A stretch of 64,000 nt of DNA, from assembly GCA_013289955.1 (NCBI GenBank), contig JABCYZ010000014.1, positions 62,001 through 126,000 of the forward strand, written 5' to 3'. Shown here in pieces: positions 35,764 through 44,018 of the stretch. This DNA comes from Acidobacteriota bacterium. Lineage in GTDB: Bacteria > Acidobacteriota > Terriglobia > Acidiferrales > UBA7541. The number at the start of each line of letters is the position of its first letter. Position 1 is the stretch's first letter. A program made the position numbers and the translations under genes. The notes under the pieces are model-generated. The model saw only the letters and a list, made by a program, of their open reading frames with translations, made no database searches and was not told where the DNA came from.

Positions 35764-36717
35764 ATGACAAAAGTACTGGTAGTGGGAGGCGCGGGGTACA
35801 TCGGAGGAGCGGTGACGGAGTTGCTGACCGCGGCAAGAGTGCCGTTTACGGTGTACGACAGCCTGATCTACGAGCCGCACTATTTGAAAAAGCTGGATTT
35901 CGTGCGCGGGGACGTGCGCGATACGGAAAAGTTCAAGTCATTGCTGGCGAGCTATACGCATGTGATTTGGCTGGCGGCCATCGTGGGCGACGGCGCCTGC
36001 GAGGTGAATCCTGAGCTCACGGTGGAAATCAACGAAAAGGCCGTGGAGTGGCTGGCGGAAAATTATCACGGGAGAATTGTGTTCACTTCGACCTGCTCGG
36101 TTTACGGGCAATTCGACGCGGAGGTGGACGAGGAGTCGTCGGTACAGCCATTATCGCTTTATGCCAAGACCAAGCTCGCCGCGGAGAGCTTTCTACAAAA
36201 AGAAAACAGCTTAATCTTCAGGTTGGGGACGGCGTTCGGCGTCTCAGATACGTATTCACGCCCGCGAATGGACCTCGTGGTGAACTATATGACCAGCAAC
36301 GCTTTGACAAAAGGGGAGCTGTCAGTATTTGGCGGGACACAATGGAGGCCGTTGGTCCACGTGAAGGACATCGCACAGGCCATCGTAAACAACCTCGAGC
36401 GGCCAGTACGCGGGGTGTACAATCTTGCGGCTCAAAATATGCAAATCAAAGACTTAGCGGCGATCGTGAGCGGGATGACGGGATGCAAGGTTAACTACAC
36501 GGAACAGAAATTTCAAGACCAGCGGAACTACCATGTGAGCACGAAGAAAGCGCTGCGTGACGATATCTTTAACCCGCACACGATGCGTACGGTACAGGAC
36601 GGAGTGCGGGAGATAGCAGAGTTGGTAGGACTTGGGCGAATTAAGCAGACTGAGAATGATGTCTACTTCAATGTTCGGCACGCGGAAAGGCTCAAGGCTC
36701 ATGGCCAGTTCGCCTAA
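35764..36717 (+). CDS. NAD-dependent sugar epimerase/dehydratase (extended SDR)
   Basis: Start at the ATG at 35764 with GGAGGAAGCGC before it; 317 aa. The NAD site is VLVVGGAGYIGGAV (residues 4-17) and the catalytic Tyr-Lys pair is in YAKTKLAAESF, with the Ser/Thr of FTSTCSVYGQ. This is the UDP-glucose 4-epimerase / dTDP-glucose 4,6-dehydratase fold; the exact reaction is not clear. It starts a four-gene cassette (SDR, cupin, SDR reductase, 2-epimerase) for one nucleotide sugar. Confidence 0.85.
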   Translation: MTKVLVVGGAGYIGGAVTELLTAARVPFTVYDSLIYEPHYLKKLDFVRGDVRDTEKFKSLLASYTHVIWLAAIVGDGACEVNPELTVEINEKAVEWLAENYHGRIVFTSTCSVYGQFDAEVDEESSVQPLSLYAKTKLAAESFLQKENSLIFRLGTAFGVSDTYSRPRMDLVVNYMTSNALTKGELSVFGGTQWRPLVHVKDIAQAIVNNLERPVRGVYNLAAQNMQIKDLAAIVSGMTGCKVNYTEQKFQDQRNYHVSTKKALRDDIFNPHTMRTVQDGVREIAELVGLGRIKQTENDVYFNVRHAERLKAHGQFA

Positions 36718-37159
36718 GGTTCCGAATCTTGTTAAGGGAGGTCTGGCGGTTGACGATCGCGGCCAGGTGTCATTCGTGAACGGATTTTCGTTTGCGAATG
36801 TCCAGCGATTTTACATGGTGGAAAACTTTTCCACGGAAGTCGTGCGCGCGTTTCACGGTCACTTGAAGGAGGAAAAGTTTGTTCTAGTGATGGCCGGATC
36901 AGCGATCGTGGCTGCGGTGCAGTTCCGAGATCCGGACAAACCGGACTTAGATACCAGGCCGTACCGGTTTGTGCTGTCCGACAGAGAACCTCAGATTCTT
37001 CACCTCCCTGCTGGATACGCCAACGGTTTCCGCCCGCTTGAAGCCAAGACGAGGCTCCTGTTTTTCTCTACGGCGACACTCGAGGAATCCGCCAAAGATG
37101 ACTACCGGTTCCCATACGATTATTGGGGAAAAGAGGTATGGGAAGTGGAATTCCGTTGA
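36701..37159 (+). CDS. RmlC-like cupin, sugar epimerase
   Basis: The ATG at 36701 overlaps the previous gene by 17 bp and gives 152 aa. The cupin core reads VVRAFHGHLKEEKFVLVMAG and PQILHLPAGYANGFRPLEAK, then STATLEESAKDDYRFPYDYW, resembling dTDP-4-dehydrorhamnose 3,5-epimerases. His in FHGH is the likely base. It is shorter than the RmlC at 45064 and lacks its N-terminal part, so it may be an epimerase for a different sugar. It works in sequence with its SDR neighbours. Confidence 0.75.
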   Translation: MASSPKVPNLVKGGLAVDDRGQVSFVNGFSFANVQRFYMVENFSTEVVRAFHGHLKEEKFVLVMAGSAIVAAVQFRDPDKPDLDTRPYRFVLSDREPQILHLPAGYANGFRPLEAKTRLLFFSTATLEESAKDDYRFPYDYWGKEVWEVEFR

Positions 37160-37187
37160 GCTCTGGCTTGTTTGAGGGAATGAAAAG

Positions 37188-38072
37188 ATGAAGAGGGTAC
37201 TTTTACTGGGCGCTACAGGAATGCTGGGAAGCGCAGTGTATGGTGTGCTTAGTCAGAAGTACGAACTCATTCTGGGCGTTAGAAATCTCGACAAGCTTGC
37301 GCTACTAGAGAAAACCCATGGAGGGACTGCCAGACACGAGGTTCTCCCTTTTGATGCGGCTCTGATTTATCAGGACTATGTCGCCAGAAAGGGGGACCGA
37401 GGCGAGTACCTGACAGAATTCCTTCGCAGAGCGGGGAACGTCGATCACGTGATCAACGCCATCGGCGTGACGATTCCTTTTGCATTACGCGAACCGGCCT
37501 TAACGTTTTTTGTAAATGGAGCGCTTCCACACATACTGGCTGAAACCTTTGGAGAAAAACTGATTCACATTACGACCGACTGCATCTACAACGGGAAAGA
37601 AGGTTTTCCTTACAACGAGAATTCTTCGAAATCACCGACCGACCTCTATGGTCTTTCGAAAAGCTTGGGTGAACCGACTGGGTGCCTTACAATTCGCACG
37701 TCCATCATCGGGCGAGAACTGGATGGTTTGACTGGGCTTTTGGAATGGTTCCTGCAACAGGACGGAAAAACGATTACGGGGTTTGCCGAGCATTACTGGA
37801 ATGGCATCACCACCAAACAATTCGGGATACTCTGCGACAAGATCATGCAGTCGCCTGATTCGTACCCACGCCGCGGGGTTTATCACGTGTTTTCTACCGT
37901 CGTGTCCAAGTACGAGATGCTTCTCGCCTTTCAACGCAAGTACGGGATTCACTGCACGGTCAAGGCAGACAAAGAGAACAGGCTCAATCGGTCGATGACG
38001 TCAGCAAAGGAACTAAATCGACTCCTGCAAGTTCCATCTTTTTCCGACATGTTGGAGGATCTGCAGAGTTGA
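37188..38072 (+). CDS. Nucleotide-sugar reductase, RmlD/FnlB-like SDR
   Basis: 294 aa. The nucleotide-binding start is RVLLLGATGMLGSAVYGVLS, followed by HVINAIGVTIPF and the active site region HITTDCIYNGKEGFPYNENS with YGLSKSLGEP (Tyr-x3-Lys). This is the RmlD substrate-binding family, but it differs from the RmlD at 45687. It should reduce a keto-sugar made by the two upstream enzymes. A 28-bp gap separates it from the cupin gene and 6 bp from the next gene. Confidence 0.8.
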   Translation: MKRVLLLGATGMLGSAVYGVLSQKYELILGVRNLDKLALLEKTHGGTARHEVLPFDAALIYQDYVARKGDRGEYLTEFLRRAGNVDHVINAIGVTIPFALREPALTFFVNGALPHILAETFGEKLIHITTDCIYNGKEGFPYNENSSKSPTDLYGLSKSLGEPTGCLTIRTSIIGRELDGLTGLLEWFLQQDGKTITGFAEHYWNGITTKQFGILCDKIMQSPDSYPRRGVYHVFSTVVSKYEMLLAFQRKYGIHCTVKADKENRLNRSMTSAKELNRLLQVPSFSDMLEDLQS

Positions 38073-38078
38073 ACCCCC

Positions 38079-39311
38079 ATGACCAAGAACTTTAAACTCG
38101 TCACCTTCCTCGGAATCCGGCCCGACATCATTCGAATGCACAAGTTGTTGGCCATGCTCGAAAACGGCCAGATGAAGCACGGCTATCGCCACACTTATGT
38201 TCACTCTGGCCAGCATTTTGATTTCCAATTGGATGGCGTCTTTCACAGGCAACTAAAGGTCGATCCTCCCAAATTGAATCTGCGAGTCGGAAAGGTTCTC
38301 AAGAGAAGGGGCAAAACAGGCCATGTTCAACAGTCCGCGCTCCTTTTCCAAAAAACGGCTGAGATGATTGAACGCTTGCGTCCCGATGCCGTGCTCTATC
38401 TCGGCGACACAAATACGGTCCTTTCCGCAATCATCGTGGCCAAGTACAACATCCCCGTGATTCACATTGAGGGCGGTGGACGCAGTTTCGACTGGCGCAT
38501 GCCTGAAGAAAAAAACAGAATTGTTATCGATCATCTGTCAGATCTCATCTACTGCTACTTAGATCGCTACAAGCAACTCCTAGTAAGCGAAGGAATTCCA
38601 GAGTTTCGCATCGCCACGGTCGGCAATATCATCGTCGATGCGCTTTCCAGCTTTCTTCCCGCTGCTGGCAAGAGCCCAATCCTGGATCGCCTTAAGCTCA
38701 GAAGGGGCGAATACGTGCTCTGCACCCTCCATCGTGAAGAGAACATCGATGACAGAGACGTACTGGCCGCCAAGTTGAAAGACCTTCAGCAGCTTTCTCA
38801 GATGCTTCCGGTTGTGCTCCCTATGATGCCTCGGCTCAAAGCACGCATCCGTCGTGAAGGTCTCGGCGGCATTCTACTCAGGTCCAAGATCATTACTACA
38901 GAACCTTTAGGGTTCATAGAATTTCTTAAACTCGAAAAAGAAGCGCGCTTGATTGTGACGGACAGCGGAACAGTGCAGGAAGAGGCATTGATACTAGGTG
39001 TGCCGTGCATTGTCACGCGGCGCTCGACTGAACGGCCGGAAACTATGGCAGCCGGTGCGACTATCCTAGACGAGAAAGACCTGTGCGGTAACGCTGAGGA
39101 AGCCCTGAAAATGCCTACGGATTGGGACCGCAATATTCTGAATCCCATGGGTGGAAGTCCCAGCGAGCGAATCTTTCAGGATATCTTGAGCCGAATTCGA
39201 ACTGGTTTCTTTGCTAACTCTCGGAGCTTCGAAGAGCTGCAGCAAAACCTATTTGTTCGGCAGGCATACGGCCTAGAACACTGCGAACTCCGAACTATGG
39301 CTGCTTCGTGA
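38079..39311 (+). CDS. Non-hydrolysing UDP-GlcNAc 2-epimerase-like protein (WecB/FnlC type)
   Basis: 410 aa. It opens LVTFLGIRPDIIRMHKLLAM (the G-x-RP site) and has YVHSGQHFDFQLDGVF, LYLGDTNTVLSAIIVAKYNI, HIEGGGRSFDWRMPEEKNR (family form usually HVEAGLRSF), CTLHREENIDDRD and VTDSGTVQEEALILGVPCIV; the catalytic Asp, Glu and His of the family are all present. WecB makes UDP-ManNAc; FnlC acts on a 6-deoxy-talose derivative. Together with the SDR, cupin and reductase before it, it could make an N-acetylated L-deoxysugar of the FucNAc type, but that is inference. Confidence 0.85.
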   Translation: MTKNFKLVTFLGIRPDIIRMHKLLAMLENGQMKHGYRHTYVHSGQHFDFQLDGVFHRQLKVDPPKLNLRVGKVLKRRGKTGHVQQSALLFQKTAEMIERLRPDAVLYLGDTNTVLSAIIVAKYNIPVIHIEGGGRSFDWRMPEEKNRIVIDHLSDLIYCYLDRYKQLLVSEGIPEFRIATVGNIIVDALSSFLPAAGKSPILDRLKLRRGEYVLCTLHREENIDDRDVLAAKLKDLQQLSQMLPVVLPMMPRLKARIRREGLGGILLRSKIITTEPLGFIEFLKLEKEARLIVTDSGTVQEEALILGVPCIVTRRSTERPETMAAGATILDEKDLCGNAEEALKMPTDWDRNILNPMGGSPSERIFQDILSRIRTGFFANSRSFEELQQNLFVRQAYGLEHCELRTMAAS

Positions 39312-39349
39312 GCGAGAAGTTCCCGGTTGCTTCAATTTGAGTCCCTAAG

Positions 39350-39421
39350 ATGCGCATATTGCTCCTCGTTGATTGTTACTATCCTAATTCGTTGTTTTCG
39401 GCATTCCACTTGCTGAGGTGA
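39350..39421 (+). pseudogene. N-terminal stub of a GT4 glycosyltransferase (23 codons)
   Basis: An ATG at 39350 opens MRILLLVDCYYPNSLFSAFH, which looks like the first strand and loop of a GT4 enzyme, and stops at TGA 39419-39421, four bases before the GTG of the next gene. No ribosome site stands before it. It could be a remnant, or a leader peptide; the stop lies within the ribosome site GAGGTGAACG of the next gene. Confidence 0.45.
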
Positions 39422-39424
39422 ACG

Positions 39425-40606
39425 GTGGGCCGCATCCTGATCGTGGCGAATGATTTTCCCTACCCTCCGCACCATGGTTCTGCGGTCGACATGTGGAATC
39501 GAATACTGAGTCTGAAACAGCTTGGATTCAGGTTAGATCTCATTGCTACGGTTAGAGCTGAGATCAAGCGAGAGCGTCTTGACGCGGTGGAAGCTGTTGT
39601 GGATGGTCTGTGGATTGTGGGAAGGAGCAGGGGCATTACTTCCGCGTTATCGTTAGCCCCATTTCAGGTCCGCAGTCGAATGGGGCTTCGGACTGTCCCC
39701 CTTACGGAAACGTACGAGGCAGTATTACTGGAATCGGAATATGTAGCGCCTATTCTTGAAAATAGGCGGCTCAAGGCAAAGGTTCGCGTACTAAGGCTCG
39801 CAAATGATGAGCCCCGTTATTATAGGGAGTTGCGGAGCAGCGCACATTCATGGATTGAAAGATGCTTTTATCTGTTCGAAGGGCTCAAGTTTGATAGGTT
39901 CTCTCCACGGATGAAGTCCCGGTGTGATTTACTCTGGTTCATATCGGATCTGGAGAGGACAAAACATCTTGAGGCAAGCCCGGGCGATTCTCTGAAGGCA
40001 GTATTTCTTCCCCCGGATCCGGGAGTCAGATCGATGCGGGCCTATTCGGGTGGCGGCGGTCGTGTACTCTTCATCGGCAGCCTCACGTTTCCTCCCAACC
40101 TGGGAGGCTTGGAATGGTACGTTGAGCACGTTCATCCAACCCTATCCCGCGTTCAAGGGTATTCGTTGACGGTCGCTGGCCGCACCGATAAGGCTACACT
40201 GCCCAGGCTTCAGGCGGCGCTGGGAGGATACTCGAACATACATCTTTGCCCTGACCCAGAAGAGCTGAATGATCTGTACAGTCAGGCTGCTGTATTCATA
40301 AATCCCGTGCTCCGAGGGGCTGGGGTAAAGCTCAAGACCGTTGACGCGTTGCGTGCGGGCGTTCCCGTGGTGAGTACTTCGGTTGGCATGGAGGGCACCG
40401 GGTTGGTACCCGGCCAGCATCTACTTGTGGCCGATTCGGCTGAACAGTTCGTTCGTCGAGTGGAAGAGCTCCTAGCGGATCGTGCGCTGGCTGAGGAGTT
40501 GGTCCGGTCCGCTCAGGTGTTTCTGGCAGAAACTTATGACAACGAGCGGAACATGGGGCGTTCGCTGTCCTCGATTTTGACCGTTCCGGTTTGTGCGGCT
40601 GGCTGA
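39425..40606 (+). CDS. Glycosyltransferase family 4
   Basis: 393 aa with a GTG start preceded by GAGGTGA. The N-terminal domain begins RILIVANDFPYPPHHGSAVD; the C-terminal donor domain has VLFIGSLTFPPNLGGLEWYV, LTVAGRTDKATLPRLQAAL and GAGVKLKTVDALRAGVPVVS with STSVGMEG, where the E-x7-E motif is partly replaced. GT-B fold, retaining mechanism. It should act on the lipid-linked repeat unit; the sugar is unknown. Confidence 0.9.
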   Translation: MGRILIVANDFPYPPHHGSAVDMWNRILSLKQLGFRLDLIATVRAEIKRERLDAVEAVVDGLWIVGRSRGITSALSLAPFQVRSRMGLRTVPLTETYEAVLLESEYVAPILENRRLKAKVRVLRLANDEPRYYRELRSSAHSWIERCFYLFEGLKFDRFSPRMKSRCDLLWFISDLERTKHLEASPGDSLKAVFLPPDPGVRSMRAYSGGGGRVLFIGSLTFPPNLGGLEWYVEHVHPTLSRVQGYSLTVAGRTDKATLPRLQAALGGYSNIHLCPDPEELNDLYSQAAVFINPVLRGAGVKLKTVDALRAGVPVVSTSVGMEGTGLVPGQHLLVADSAEQFVRRVEELLADRALAEELVRSAQVFLAETYDNERNMGRSLSSILTVPVCAAG

Positions 40607-40619
40607 GGCGACTATACGT

Positions 40620-41468
40620 ATGTGTGATCTGGTTGGGTCAATTGTCGTCTATCAGAATTCGGACGAGCAAATTCGGCAGGCACTGGCGAGCTTCCTGAAT
40701 ACGGAACTAAACGTCAGGCTGTATGTGATTGACAATTCTCCAGACGAGAGGGTAAGCGCACTCTGCGGGGACGAACGGATCTTCTATGTACATAACGGGC
40801 GGAATCTCGGGTTTGGGGCAGGGCACAACGTAGCGATAAAGAGTTCACTCAGGGAAGCGAATTACCATGTGGTGCTGAACCCTGACGTGTATTTTGTGAA
40901 GGGAGTTCTAGAGTCGCTCCTTAGCTTTGCGCGGTCCAGGCCGGACGTTGGCGTGGTCATGCCGAAGATACTGAACCCCGACGGATCAATCCAACATCTC
41001 TGCAAGAAGCTGCCATCCCCAGCCGACCTTATAGCGCGACGATTCCTGCCCGGCTTCCTCAAGCCGCTTATGGGAGCGCGCTTGGCCCGTTACGAGTTCC
41101 GTGACCAAGATTATGACTCTGTCCTGTCGGTGCCAGTCCTTTCTGGATGCTTCATGATGCTCAACTGCGCCGCGCTTTCGCAGGTTGGAATGTTCGATGA
41201 GCGCTACTTCATGTACATGGAAGATGTGGACCTTTGCCGAAGGATGCAGGAAGGATATAAGACGATCTATTTTCCTAAGGTTGCAATCTATCACGGATAC
41301 GAAAAGGGTTCCTATCGAAGTTTTCCGCTCATGATGCGGCACATCGTATCGGCGCTGCGATACTTCCAAAAATGGGGCTGGTTTTCGGACGCCGAGCGCG
41401 TGCGCATCAATCAGAAAAAATCTGAGGCCCCATTGCTTGAATCCGGAGAAAGAACGGCTCAGGTCTAA
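40620..41468 (+). CDS. Glycosyltransferase family 2, rhamnosyltransferase-like (WbbL type)
   Basis: The ATG at 40620 is preferred; earlier in-frame starts lie inside the previous gene. 282 aa. It reads DLVGSIVVYQNSDEQIRQAL, then LYVIDNSPDERVSALCG, YHVVLNPDVYFVKGVLESLL (the DxD-like site) and EDVDLCRRMQEGYKTIYFPK near the end, all typical of WbbL-like rhamnosyltransferases. A dTDP-rhamnose pathway is encoded downstream, which fits. It is cytoplasmic, membrane-associated. Confidence 0.88.
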   Translation: MCDLVGSIVVYQNSDEQIRQALASFLNTELNVRLYVIDNSPDERVSALCGDERIFYVHNGRNLGFGAGHNVAIKSSLREANYHVVLNPDVYFVKGVLESLLSFARSRPDVGVVMPKILNPDGSIQHLCKKLPSPADLIARRFLPGFLKPLMGARLARYEFRDQDYDSVLSVPVLSGCFMMLNCAALSQVGMFDERYFMYMEDVDLCRRMQEGYKTIYFPKVAIYHGYEKGSYRSFPLMMRHIVSALRYFQKWGWFSDAERVRINQKKSEAPLLESGERTAQV

Positions 41469-41569
41469 TCTGAAAGCGTAGGAGTTAGTTTCCGGTAGAT
41501 TCGTTCGGCCACATCGTATCTGCAACGTCATTCCAAATCCAAATTGAGTCGAGGGAAAGGCCAGAGTTC

Positions 41570-43126
41570 ATGGCTTATCTGGGAGCGTTCTTATTGTGCA
41601 TGTGTTTGTCGATGGTGGGGACGTGGTGTGTGCGGAAGGTGGCGAAGGCGAGGGGATGGATCCACGAGCCGGGATCGGAGAGGCACGTACACACGATAGC
41701 GGTACCGAGGCTGGGCGGGGTGGCGATTTATTTTTCGTTCATGACGGTGGTGATTTTGGGGATGGTGATTTCCGGGTTGCTGGGAAGAGGGACGCCGTTG
41801 CATGCGAGGGCGATGGCGGGACTGCTGGGGCCGGCGTTGATTATTTTTTTGCTGGGATTGTACGACGACGCGTACTCGCTGAACGCGAAATGGAAATTCG
41901 CGGTGGAGATCGTGGCGGCGGTGGGGCTGTATGCGGGCGGGTACGGAATACACAACCTGGGTCTCGTGCACGGGGGGCGAGTGCTGGGGTGGGAGTATTG
42001 CTTGCCGCTGACGGTGTTGTGGGTGCTGCTGATCACAAACGCGTTCAACTTGATCGATGGATTGGATGGGCTGGCGGCGGGGTCGGCGGTGTTCTCAGCG
42101 CTGGTCGTGTTTGTGATGTCGCTGATCGTGCCGAATGGATTGGTGGCGTTTCTAGCGATCGCGCTGGCAGGAGCGACGCTGGGATTTTTGCGGTTCAATT
42201 TTCATCCAGCGTCGATTTTTTTGGGGGATTCGGGGAGCTTGTTCATCGGATTCATGCTGGCGGCGCTGGGATTGGCGGGTTCGCAGAAGGCGCCGACGAT
42301 TGTGGCGATTGCGATACCGGTCGTGTCGTTGGGATTTCCCATACTGGACGTGGTGCTGGCGGTGGCGCGGCGGTTCGTGGCGAGAAAGCCGCTGTTCGAC
42401 GGAGACAAATCGCATATTCACCACAAATTAGTGAGGCGGGGACTGTCGCAGAGAGATGCGGTGCTGACGCTGTACGCCGTGACGGCGGGATTCGGATTCA
42501 TGAGCCTGATATTGCTGCAGCAGAGAAGAGCGATCGCGTTGGTGCTGGCGGTGGTGGGAATAGGGATTTTTCTGGGAGTGCAGCAGCTGCGGTATCAGGA
42601 ATTTGCGGAGCTGCTATCGGTGCTGCAACGAGTGAGCCGGCGGCGGCAAGTGCTGGCGAATCATGTAGCGATCCGGGTGGCGGCGGAGAAGCTGGGCGAG
42701 TGCGAGGAACTCGGGCAGATGTGCCAGATTCTGAAGAACACGCTGGAGCCGATCGGATTTGACGCCGTGCGATTTCAAAAGTGCGGCAAGAACGGATATT
42801 CATCGTCGACGATTCAGCCCATGAGTTATTTGCCGGATGGAGCGTGGCTCTATTCGTGGTGCGAACGAGAAATCGCGGAAGCGCCGTGGGAGCTGAAGCT
42901 GGAACTGATGAACGGAGGGGCTAGCCGATGGGGCTACCTGTCGTTGATAAGGATGTCCAACCAGAATCCGGTGGCGCTGGATCTGAATATGCTGACCGCC
43001 GAATTTCGGTGCGCGCTTTCTGGGGCGATTGAAAGAGCGACGGCGCGACTAGAAGAAGAGAAGACTAGCGAGCACGGCAGGAACGAAAAGACTCGCTCGA
43101 TCGCGGCAGGGACAATGGCGGATTGA
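41570..43126 (+). CDS. wecA: Undecaprenyl-phosphate sugar-1-phosphate transferase (WecA/TagO/MraY family) with C-terminal extension
   Basis: 518 aa, start ATG with GGGAAAGGCC upstream. Ten or eleven membrane helices carry the family sites: GLYDDAYSLNAKWKF, NAFNLIDGLDGLAAGSAVFS, IFLGDSGSLFIGFML and GDKSHIHHKLVRRGLSQRDA. It should start the repeat unit by moving a HexNAc-1-phosphate to undecaprenyl phosphate. After about residue 345 there is a soluble part of some 170 residues with a GAF-like pattern (LEPIGFDAVRFQKCGKNG; MNGGASRWGYLSLIRMS), absent from E. coli WecA. It may sense a ligand. Confidence 0.9.
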   Translation: MAYLGAFLLCMCLSMVGTWCVRKVAKARGWIHEPGSERHVHTIAVPRLGGVAIYFSFMTVVILGMVISGLLGRGTPLHARAMAGLLGPALIIFLLGLYDDAYSLNAKWKFAVEIVAAVGLYAGGYGIHNLGLVHGGRVLGWEYCLPLTVLWVLLITNAFNLIDGLDGLAAGSAVFSALVVFVMSLIVPNGLVAFLAIALAGATLGFLRFNFHPASIFLGDSGSLFIGFMLAALGLAGSQKAPTIVAIAIPVVSLGFPILDVVLAVARRFVARKPLFDGDKSHIHHKLVRRGLSQRDAVLTLYAVTAGFGFMSLILLQQRRAIALVLAVVGIGIFLGVQQLRYQEFAELLSVLQRVSRRRQVLANHVAIRVAAEKLGECEELGQMCQILKNTLEPIGFDAVRFQKCGKNGYSSSTIQPMSYLPDGAWLYSWCEREIAEAPWELKLELMNGGASRWGYLSLIRMSNQNPVALDLNMLTAEFRCALSGAIERATARLEEEKTSEHGRNEKTRSIAAGTMAD

Positions 43127-43241
43127 TATGGCAAAAACAGTGAGCCCAAAAGGGAAGTGTAAGGAACGAGCTACCGGAGAGTTTTTGCAAGTAGTCGTGG
43201 AGAACGAATCCGTAGCTGCATTCTGAATGCGAGGAGGGCGT

Positions 43242-44018
43242 ATGAAAGGCGTCGTGCTTGCGGGCGGAACGGGCAGCCGGCTGAACCCACTGACGAAGGT
43301 CACAAATAAGCACCTGCTTCCTGTATACGACAAACCGATGGTGTATTACCCGATTCAGACGCTTGTGAACGCGGGCATCCAGGAAATCCTTTTAGTGACG
43401 GGCGGGAAAAACGCTGGGGACTTTCTGCGGCTTCTCGGTAACGGACGTGATTTTGGCCTAAAGCATTTGAATTATACATACCAAGAAGGAGAAGGGGGAA
43501 TCGCGGAGGCGCTTGGATTGGCGGAGGATTTTGCGGACGGCAATCCAGTGTGCGTGGTGCTGGGAGACAACATCATCGAGATGAATATTTGCAGAGCTGT
43601 CGATGCGTTCCGGCAGCAAAGACGCGGAGCGAAGATTCTCTTGAAGGAAGTTGCCGACGCGGAGAGATTTGGCGTTGCCGAGATTCGCGGGGATTACGTC
43701 GTAGGTATCGAGGAAAAACCGAGAACGCCCAAGTCCAATTTTGCCGTAATCGGAGTCTATCTCTACGACACTACGGTTTTCGAGAAGATTCATCGGTTGA
43801 AGCCTTCAGGACGGGGAGAGCTGGAGATCACCGACGTCAATAATTTTTATGTTCAAGAGGGTACACTGACCTACGAGACTCTGGACGGATGGTGGACCGA
43901 CGCCGGAACCTTCGAATCTCTCCTTCGGGCTAACCATCTGGTAGCCAAAACCGGTGCTAACAAAATCAGTGAGGAAGCTGATGCCGCCGCTGCCGCTGTT
44001 CGGAAAGCAGGCCAATGA
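43242..44018 (+). CDS. rmlA: Glucose-1-phosphate thymidylyltransferase
   Basis: The ATG at 43242 has GAGGAGGGCG upstream; 258 aa. The nucleotidyl transferase signature is MKGVVLAGGTGSRLNPLTKV and KHLLPVYDKPMVYYPIQTLV, with LGDNIIEMN binding the metal and EEKPRTPKSNFAVIGVYLYD downstream. It makes dTDP-glucose from dTTP and glucose 1-phosphate, the first step to dTDP-rhamnose. It is somewhat shorter than E. coli RmlA (about 290 aa), lacking the C-terminal helices. The stop overlaps the rmlB start as ATGA. Confidence 0.9.
   Translation: MKGVVLAGGTGSRLNPLTKVTNKHLLPVYDKPMVYYPIQTLVNAGIQEILLVTGGKNAGDFLRLLGNGRDFGLKHLNYTYQEGEGGIAEALGLAEDFADGNPVCVVLGDNIIEMNICRAVDAFRQQRRGAKILLKEVADAERFGVAEIRGDYVVGIEEKPRTPKSNFAVIGVYLYDTTVFEKIHRLKPSGRGELEITDVNNFYVQEGTLTYETLDGWWTDAGTFESLLRANHLVAKTGANKISEEADAAAAAVRKAGQ

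Noticed and set aside
41596..42762. Open frame of 388 codons on the plus strand in another frame of the WecA-type gene
   Set aside because: Gly/Arg/Ala-rich low-complexity peptide, no ribosome site, and fully inside a gene with clear catalytic motifs; an effect of high GC at third positions.
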